From the NCBI RefSeq assembly GCF_026625765.1, contig NZ_CP113062.1, positions 3,162,001-3,226,000 on the forward strand: a stretch of DNA of 64,000 nt. The letters are read 5' to 3'. How positions within the stretch are numbered: the first letter of the stretch is position 1; every line of letters starts with the position of its first letter. The DNA is from Frigoribacterium sp. SL97 (GTDB lineage Bacteria > Actinomycetota > Actinomycetes > Actinomycetales > Microbacteriaceae). Positions 58,827 to 64,000 of the stretch are shown in pieces. Below the pieces are notes generated by a model that did not search any database, had not been told where the DNA came from, and worked only from the letters and a program-made list of their open reading frames with translations. Both the position numbers and the translations under genes were made by a program.

Positions 58827-59435
58827 ATGTCGACCGACGGGCCGATCGACGTGTGCGTGGTCGCCGACGAGGTGCTGACGCGGTCGGCGATCGAGGCGTG
58901 CATCCGTGTGACGCCGGGGCTGAAAGCTGTCGCGATCCACGATTCCGCGAAGCCCTGCTCCGAACCAGGGCCACCCCCGTGGAGCGTGCTGGTCATCGAC
59001 GCCGACGACCACCCCGACGTCGTGGACGCCGCCCGGCGACTGCGCGAGGGGCACGACGCCGTCGTCGTCCTGGGTCGCCGCTTACCCGCCGTGCTCGTCC
59101 GTCAGATCGTCCAGTCGGGCATCGACGCGGTCGTCTCGAAGCGGGCGAGCATCGACGAACTCCTCGCCGTCGTCCGGCGAACGGCTGCCGGAGAAGACCA
59201 CGTCGACCCGAGGTTGGCGGCCACGGTCCTCCGCGCCGAGGCGTGCCCGCTCACGGCACGCGAGCGTGACGTCCTGCGCCTCGTCGACCGGTCGCTCTCG
59301 ACCAGACGGTGCGCCGCCGAGCTGCACCTCGCCGAGGGCACGGTGCGCAACCTGATCTCGTCCGCCGTCCGCAAGGTCGGGGCGCCCGACCGCGGACGGG
59401 CCGCCTCGGACGCGCGAGATCTCGGTTGGATCTAG
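58827..59435 (+). CDS. LuxR/NarL-type response regulator (orphan)
   Basis: 202 residues. An N-terminal receiver-like domain (IDVCVVADEVLTRSAIEACI...WSVLVIDADDHPD...VVSKRASIDELLAVVRR) lacks the usual paired acidic residues at the first strand, so it may be an atypical, phosphorylation-independent receiver. The C-terminal HTH is CPLTARERDVLRLVDRSLST...LAEGTVRNLISSAVRKVGA. No histidine kinase is near. GTAGGGGG precedes the ATG. It is divergent from the peptide operon, and control of that operon is the natural expectation. Confidence 0.9.
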   Translation: MSTDGPIDVCVVADEVLTRSAIEACIRVTPGLKAVAIHDSAKPCSEPGPPPWSVLVIDADDHPDVVDAARRLREGHDAVVVLGRRLPAVLVRQIVQSGIDAVVSKRASIDELLAVVRRTAAGEDHVDPRLAATVLRAEACPLTARERDVLRLVDRSLSTRRCAAELHLAEGTVRNLISSAVRKVGAPDRGRAASDARDLGWI

Positions 59436-59492
59436 ACCCGCGCCTCCTCGGGGCAGACGCGGTCGAGCAGGCCCGGCCATCGCGACGACGAA

Positions 59493-59540
59493 TGGTCCCG
59501 CACCGTCGTTCGCCGTGGGGCGAAGGACGATCCGGGACCA
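59493..59540. terminator. bidirectional terminator between the LuxR-type gene and araA
   Basis: Outer arms TGGTCCCG / CGGGACCA and inner arms CGTCGTTCGCC / GGCGAAGGACG (one mismatch), between convergent genes. Confidence 0.75.
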
Positions 59541-59573
59541 CTCGATGCGCGGAGGGCGCGAGCCGGGCGCGGC

Positions 59574-61103
59574 CTACAGGCCGCGGGCGAGGCGGTGGTA
59601 CGCGGCGTTCCAGGCGACCTCGTGACGGAAGTCGCGGATGCGGGTGTCCTCGTCGATCACGAGCAGCTCGGTCTCGACGATGCGGGCGAGGTCCTCGAAG
59701 GCCTCGAGCCCGACCGCGGTCGACATGACCGTGTGGTGGGCGGCGCCGGCCGTCAGCCACGCCTCGGCCGACACGGCGAACGACGGACGGGGCTTCCACA
59801 CCGCGCGCCCCACCGGGAGGTTCGGCAGGTCCTCGTCGGGGTCGACCACGTCGACCACGTTGACCGTCAGGCGGAAGCGGTCGCGCACGTCGCTCATCGC
59901 GACGACGACGGCCGGGCCGGGGTCGGCGGAGAAGACCAGGCGCACCGGGTCGTCCTTGCCGCCGATGCCGAGCGCGTGCACCTCGAGGGAGGCGCGCCCC
60001 GACGTCAGCGCCGGGCTGACCTCGAGCATGTGCGCCCCGAGGATCTTCTCCTCGCCGGGCACCAGGTGGTACGTGTAGTCCTCCATCAAGGAGGCGCCAC
60101 CCGGCAGCCCGGCGCCCATCACGTTGGCCGCACGCACCAGCACCGAGGTCTTCCAGTCGCCCTCGGCACCGAAGCCGTAGCCCTCGGCCATCAGGCGCTG
60201 GACCGCGAGGCCGGGCAGCTGCTTGAGTGCACCCAGGTCTTCGAAGTTCGTCGTGAAGGCACTGAACCCGCCCTCTTCGAGGAACGAGCGCAGACCGATC
60301 TCGATCGCCGCACCGTCTCGGAGCGACTGGTGACGCTCGCCGCCCGCCCGCAGCGCGGGGACCACGTCGTACTCGGCCTCGTACACCGCGACGAGCGCGT
60401 CGATCGCCGTCTCGGACGCCGCGGCGACGGCCTCGGCCAGTTCGTTGACGCCCCAGGTGTTGACCTGGACGCCGAAGGCCAGCTCGGCCTCGGTCTTGTC
60501 GCCCTCGGTCACGCCGACGAAGCGCATGTTGTCGCCGAAGCGTGCCAGCTTGAGCGAGCGCATGGCCGAGGCGCCCGCGGCGGCGCGCATCCAGGTGCCG
60601 ACCTGCTGCTGCACGCGCGGGTCGCTGACGTGGCCGACGACGGTCTTGCGGGGCACCCCGAGACGGGTCTGCATGTAGCCGAACTCGCGGTCGCCGTGGG
60701 CGGCCTGGTTGAGGTTCATGAAGTCGAAGTCGATGTCGGCCCAGGGCAGCGCGACGTTGGCCTGCGTGTGCAGGTGCAGCAGCGGCTTGCGCAGGGCGTC
60801 GAGGCCGCCGATCCACATCTTGGCCGGGCTGAAGGTGTGCATCCAGGCCGTGACGCCGATGACCGAGTCGTCGAGGTTCGCCTCGAGCATCGTGCGACGG
60901 ATCGCGTCGGCGTCGGTCAGGACGGGCTTCCAGACGAGGCGCACGGGCACGTCGGAGGCGGCGGCGAGTTCGTCGGCGATGGCACGCGACTGGTCGGCGA
61001 CCTGCTGGAGCGTCTCTTCGCCGTAGAGGCCCTGGCTGCCGGTGAGGAACCAGACCTCGCGTGAGGCGAGGAAGGCGGTGGGGTCGAGGGTGTCGTTCGT
61101 CAC
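59574..61103 (-). CDS. araA: L-arabinose isomerase
   Basis: 509-residue Mn-dependent isomerase converting L-arabinose to L-ribulose, cytosolic. Family landmarks: [65 protein letters not shown], catalytic Glu in EAEYDVVP and [17 protein letters not shown], and metal His in HMLEV and AAHHTVMS. Full length for the family. The GTG start overlaps the araD stop (GTGA) and has AGGAGAAC upstream. Last gene of the ara operon. Confidence 0.97.
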   Translation of the reverse strand: MTNDTLDPTAFLASREVWFLTGSQGLYGEETLQQVADQSRAIADELAAASDVPVRLVWKPVLTDADAIRRTMLEANLDDSVIGVTAWMHTFSPAKMWIGGLDALRKPLLHLHTQANVALPWADIDFDFMNLNQAAHGDREFGYMQTRLGVPRKTVVGHVSDPRVQQQVGTWMRAAAGASAMRSLKLARFGDNMRFVGVTEGDKTEAELAFGVQVNTWGVNELAEAVAAASETAIDALVAVYEAEYDVVPALRAGGERHQSLRDGAAIEIGLRSFLEEGGFSAFTTNFEDLGALKQLPGLAVQRLMAEGYGFGAEGDWKTSVLVRAANVMGAGLPGGASLMEDYTYHLVPGEEKILGAHMLEVSPALTSGRASLEVHALGIGGKDDPVRLVFSADPGPAVVVAMSDVRDRFRLTVNVVDVVDPDEDLPNLPVGRAVWKPRPSFAVSAEAWLTAGAAHHTVMSTAVGLEAFEDLARIVETELLVIDEDTRIRDFRHEVAWNAAYHRLARGL

Positions 61104-61813
61104 TTCAGTTCTCCTGCGGGTGCTTGTCCGTAGACGTTCTGGTACCGGTCGAAGAGGGCGTCGATGCTCTCTGCCGGGATGGGGATGGGTTCGCCGAGCT
61201 GGCGGGTTATGTGGACGGTGCGGGCCACGTCCTCGGTCATGACGGCGGCCTTGACCGCGTCGCGGGCGTCCTTGCCGATCGTGAAGACGCCGTGGTTCTG
61301 CATCAGCACGGCCCGGCTGCGGTGCCCCTCGAGCGTCGCGACGATGCCGCGGCCGATCGAGTCGTCGCCGATGATCGCGAACGGCCCCACGGGGATCTCG
61401 CCGCCGAACTCGTCGGCCATCGCCGTGATCACGCACGGGATCGCCTCGCCGCGCGCGGCCCAGGCCGTGGCGTAGGTCGAGTGCGTGTGCACGACTCCGC
61501 CGACGTGCGGCATGGTGCGGTAGACGTAGGCGTGGGCGGCGGTGTCGCTGGACGGACTGCGGTCGCTGCCCGGCGTGCCCTCGACCACGGTGCCGTCGAG
61601 GCGGCAGAGGATCTGGTTCTCGGCCGTGAGGTCGTCGTAGAGCACCCCGCTGGGCTTGATCACGAAGAGGTCGGTGCCGGGCACGCGACCCGACACGTTG
61701 CCGCCCGTCCAGACGACGAGCCCGTAGCGCACGAGCTCGGCGTGCAGGGTGGCGACGTCTTCTCGGGTGGCGTCGATGGCCGCCTGCGTCGAGCGGTCGA
61801 TCCAGCCGGTCAT
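61100..61813 (-). CDS. araD: L-ribulose-5-phosphate 4-epimerase
   Basis: 237-residue class II aldolase-fold, zinc-dependent epimerase making D-xylulose 5-phosphate. It has [24 protein letters not shown], the zinc histidines in [15 protein letters not shown] and [10 protein letters not shown], and a catalytic Asp near TAAHAYVYR. The ATG overlaps the araB stop by 4 bp, and the stop overlaps the araA GTG. Confidence 0.96.
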   Translation of the reverse strand: MTGWIDRSTQAAIDATREDVATLHAELVRYGLVVWTGGNVSGRVPGTDLFVIKPSGVLYDDLTAENQILCRLDGTVVEGTPGSDRSPSSDTAAHAYVYRTMPHVGGVVHTHSTYATAWAARGEAIPCVITAMADEFGGEIPVGPFAIIGDDSIGRGIVATLEGHRSRAVLMQNHGVFTIGKDARDAVKAAVMTEDVARTVHITRQLGEPIPIPAESIDALFDRYQNVYGQAPAGELK

Positions 61814-63627
61814 GCGGTCACCTGCGCGTCGCTCGTGGCGGAGGCGGTGGCGTCCTGTTCGACGGCATCCGTGCCTCCACCGCCCTCGGTCGTCGCCGAG
61901 GGAGCCGAGGAGGCGCGGGTCGCCTCGCGACGCATCGCCCGCAGGCGGTGCATCACGTCGTTGCCGCCCCGACCGAACCAGTCGTGCAGCAGGAGGTACT
62001 CGGCGTACAACGCGTCGTAGGCGTCGGCGGCGGCCTCGTCGGGGACGTAGGTCGCCCGGTCGACGCTGCCCATGGCCTCGGCCGCCGAGCGGATGTCGGG
62101 GTAGGCACCCGCGGCGACGGCGGCGTGGATGGCCGACCCGAGGGCCGGGCCCTGCTCGCTCGTGATCGTCGAGATCGGCATGCGGAGCACATCGCTGTAG
62201 GTCTGCATCAGGTGCTTGTTCTTCAGCAGACCGCCGGCGGCGATGAACTCGGTGACCGGCACGCCCGACTCCTCGAAGGCCTGGACGATGCGGCGCGTGC
62301 CGAACGCCGTGGCCTCGAGCAAGGCCCGGTAGCCCTCTTCGGGCGTCGTGCTGAGCGTCTGGCCGACGATGACGCCGCTCAGCTCGTGGTCGACGAGCAC
62401 CGAGCGGTTGCCGCTGTGCCAGTCGAGGGCCACGAGGCCGTGGGCCCCGACGGGCTGCTCGTAGGCGAGGTCGGTGAGGTGCTGGTGCACGCTCTTGCCG
62501 GCCGCCGCGGCGTCGTCGACCGACGACTGCGGCACCTGGTTCTTCACGTACCAGGCGAAGATGTCGCCGACGCCGGACTGACCGGCCTCGTAGCCGTAGA
62601 GGCCGTCGACGATGCCACCGTCGACGACGCCGCACATGCCGGGCACCTCGGCGAGCTTGTCGCCGTTCATGACGTGGCAGGTGCTCGTGCCCATGATGGC
62701 GACCATCTGGCCGGGCTGCGTGGCCTTGGCGGCCGGGGCCGTGACGTGCGCGTCGACGTTGCCGACGGCCACGGCGATGCCCTCGGGCAGTCCGGTCCAG
62801 CCGGCGGCCTCGGCCGTCAGCGTGCCCGCGACGTCGCCCAGGGCGCCGATCTCGTGCACGACCTTGGTCTCGGCGAAGTCGGCGAAGTCGGGGTTGAGGG
62901 CGGCGAGGAACTCGCGGCTGGGGTACTCGCCGTCCTGGTAGATGCCCTTGTACCCGGCGGTGCAGGCGTTGCGCACGTAGCGGCCGCTGAGCTGCCAGAC
63001 GATCCAGTCGGCGGCCTCGACCCAGTGCTCGGTCGCGGCGTAGACCTCGGGGTCCTCTTCGAGTAGCTGCAGCCCCTTGGCGAACTCCCACTCGCTCGAG
63101 ATGAGCCCGCCGTACCGGGGCAGCCACGACTCGCCCCGCGACGCGGCCAGCTCGTTGATGCGGTCGGCCTGGCCCTGCGCGGCGTGGTGACGCCACAGCT
63201 TGACGAACGCGTGCGGGCGGCCGGCGAAGCGGTCGAGCTCGTTGAGCGGGGTGCCGTCGGCGGTGGTCGGCACCATGGTGCAGGCCGTGAAGTCGGTGCC
63301 GATGCCGACGACCGCGGCGGGGTCGACGCCCGACGCGCGGAGGGCCTCGGGAACGGCGTTCTTCAGCACGTCGACGTAGTCGGACGGCACCTGCAGGGCC
63401 CAGTCGGCGGGCAGGCGCTCGCCCGTTCCGGGCAGCGTGCGGTCGACGACCGCGTTCGGGTACTCGAACGTGGCGCTGGCCAGTTCGGCGCCGTCACGCA
63501 CGCGCACGACGACCGCGAGGCCGCTGAGCGTGCCGTAGTCGACGCCGACGACGTACGTCTCGGCCGAGGCGCCGGCGGGGTCGGGAGCCGCGGGCGACGG
63601 GTCGGAGGGGATGGCGGTCTCAGCCAT
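61810..63627 (-). CDS. araB: ribulokinase
   Basis: 605-residue FGGY-family kinase phosphorylating L-ribulose. [21 protein letters not shown] is the first phosphate motif; [57 protein letters not shown], and [14 protein letters not shown] follow, and the ATP site is [21 protein letters not shown]. The first ~22 and last ~40 residues are low-complexity; the tail [11 protein letters not shown] is encoded by a GGAGGCGCGGGTCGC motif. AAGGACG precedes the ATG. First gene of the ara operon, behind a LacI-type operator. Confidence 0.97.
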   Translation of the reverse strand: MAETAIPSDPSPAAPDPAGASAETYVVGVDYGTLSGLAVVVRVRDGAELASATFEYPNAVVDRTLPGTGERLPADWALQVPSDYVDVLKNAVPEALRASGVDPAAVVGIGTDFTACTMVPTTADGTPLNELDRFAGRPHAFVKLWRHHAAQGQADRINELAASRGESWLPRYGGLISSEWEFAKGLQLLEEDPEVYAATEHWVEAADWIVWQLSGRYVRNACTAGYKGIYQDGEYPSREFLAALNPDFADFAETKVVHEIGALGDVAGTLTAEAAGWTGLPEGIAVAVGNVDAHVTAPAAKATQPGQMVAIMGTSTCHVMNGDKLAEVPGMCGVVDGGIVDGLYGYEAGQSGVGDIFAWYVKNQVPQSSVDDAAAAGKSVHQHLTDLAYEQPVGAHGLVALDWHSGNRSVLVDHELSGVIVGQTLSTTPEEGYRALLEATAFGTRRIVQAFEESGVPVTEFIAAGGLLKNKHLMQTYSDVLRMPISTITSEQGPALGSAIHAAVAAGAYPDIRSAAEAMGSVDRATYVPDEAAADAYDALYAEYLLLHDWFGRGGNDVMHRLRAMRREATRASSAPSATTEGGGGTDAVEQDATASATSDAQVTA

Positions 63628-63652
63628 GGAACGTCCTTGTCCTGATGCGAAA

Positions 63653-63664
63653 GTGAGCGCTCAC
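63653..63664. promoter_or_regulatory. LacI-family operator upstream of araB
   Basis: GTGAGCGCTCAC, a perfect 12-bp palindrome with the central CG typical of LacI/GalR-family sites, 25 bp before the araB ATG. Likely bound by the LacI-family protein encoded next to it. Confidence 0.85.
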
Positions 63665-63719
63665 ATTCTCACATGAGCGAGTGGGACCGTGCAATCTCGC
63701 ACGGGCGGTTCGGGGTCGG

Positions 63720-64000
63720 TCAGCGGGCCGGGGCCGCCGTCGAGCGGCGGACGACGAGCTCGGGGTCGAGTGCCGCCACGGGCGCCTCGTCGCCGGCGAG
63801 CACGGCCTCGACGGTCGTCATGAGTCGGCGCCCGAGTGGCTCGAAGTCCTGCCGCACGGTGGTCAGCGGCGGGACGAAGTGTTCGGCCTCGGGGATGTCG
63901 TCGAAGCCGACGATGCTCACGTCGCGCGGCACGACCCGACCGGCGTCGACGTACGCGTGCACGACGCCGAGCGCCATCTGGTCGTTGCCGCAGAACACGG
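63720..64000 (-). CDS. LacI family transcriptional regulator, C-terminal part (runs off right edge)
   Basis: Only the last ~93 residues are in the window. They match the effector-binding domain end of LacI/GalR regulators: VFCGNDQMALGVVHAYVDAG, VPRDVSIVGFDDIPEAEHFVPPLTTVRQDF, LGRRLMTTVEAVLAG and a terminal LVVRRSTAAP. The DNA-binding half lies outside. Position upstream of araB on the same strand, with the palindromic operator between, suggests it is the arabinose-responsive repressor. Confidence 0.93.
   Translation of the reverse strand, partial: VFCGNDQMALGVVHAYVDAGRVVPRDVSIVGFDDIPEAEHFVPPLTTVRQDFEPLGRRLMTTVEAVLAGDEAPVAALDPELVVRRSTAAPAR

Noticed and set aside
1..64000. tRNA or rRNA genes
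   Set aside because: No cloverleaf-like segment or conserved rRNA stretch was recognised on either strand, though a covariance search was not possible.

Overview
The window is very GC-rich, densely coded and strongly biased to G/C at third codon positions. Many genes have a TANNNT-like -10 hexamer only 6-8 bases before the start codon, so their transcripts are probably leaderless. The gene content (Ogt/Tag/AlkA block, Nramp, DedA, PIG-V-like mannosyltransferase, Pr6Pr, AbiEi/DUF559, actinobacterial araBDA, LAFTG cell-wall protein) points to an actinobacterium, most likely Microbacteriaceae. The genus cannot be fixed from sequence alone. I see no rRNA, tRNA, transposase, integrase or CRISPR array.

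Layout. 1-3.2 kb: DNA-alkylation repair operon (MGMT, ECF sigma factor, second MGMT, Tag, AlkA) joined by 4-bp overlaps. 3.3-12 kb: M18 aminopeptidase, an ABC ATPase/permease pair behind an inverted-repeat site, two alpha/beta hydrolases, DUF1990 and SRPBCC proteins, and Nramp metal transporter mntH. 12-22 kb: lipoprotein, repeat-rich membrane protein, CitE-like lyase, PadR regulator, DNA/RNA endonuclease, secreted trypsin, GNAT and an M23 cell-wall hydrolase. 22-33 kb: MarR regulator with a clear palindromic operator and a divergent YhgE-like membrane protein, alditol oxidase, phosphatase, kinase, DedA, an ABC-2 exporter and two MFS transporters. 33-47 kb: accessory-looking stretch with AbiEi/DUF559, NnrE, a circularly permuted amine oxidase, aldo/keto reductase, an OB-fold protein, a sortase-type surface protein and a subtilase, separated by gaps full of unusual repeats. 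47-53 kb: esterase, a frameshifted LuxR regulator, PIG-V-like mannosyltransferase and an LLM flavin oxidoreductase. 59.5-64 kb: arabinose operon araB-araD-araA with a LacI-type operator and the end of its likely LacI regulator.

The most interesting part is 53.3-59.4 kb, which looks like a small undescribed RiPP (ribosomal peptide) locus. A 24-residue peptide (58593-58667, minus strand) begins MKKIESTTLK and ends CNGGCLCT. A short hairpin follows it, then four tightly overlapping genes: an LpxL-like acyltransferase, a MacB-type ABC ATPase, an FtsX-type permease, and an E1/ThiF-like adenylating enzyme whose first ~90 residues resemble a peptide-binding winged helix. A divergent LuxR-type regulator shares the upstream region, which carries repeated GTCAC sites. 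I infer that the E1-like enzyme activates the peptide, the acyltransferase may lipidate it, and the ABC/FtsX pair exports it or gives immunity.

Two dispersed repeat families are the second theme. One is an ~85-100-bp element bounded by GTCGGCAACTCCTG and CAGGAGTTGCCGAC, with nine copies between 31.5 and 44.4 kb. The other is a short AGGAGGCGCGG motif found in terminators, in 32/33-bp tandem arrays, in coding tails and at a frameshift.
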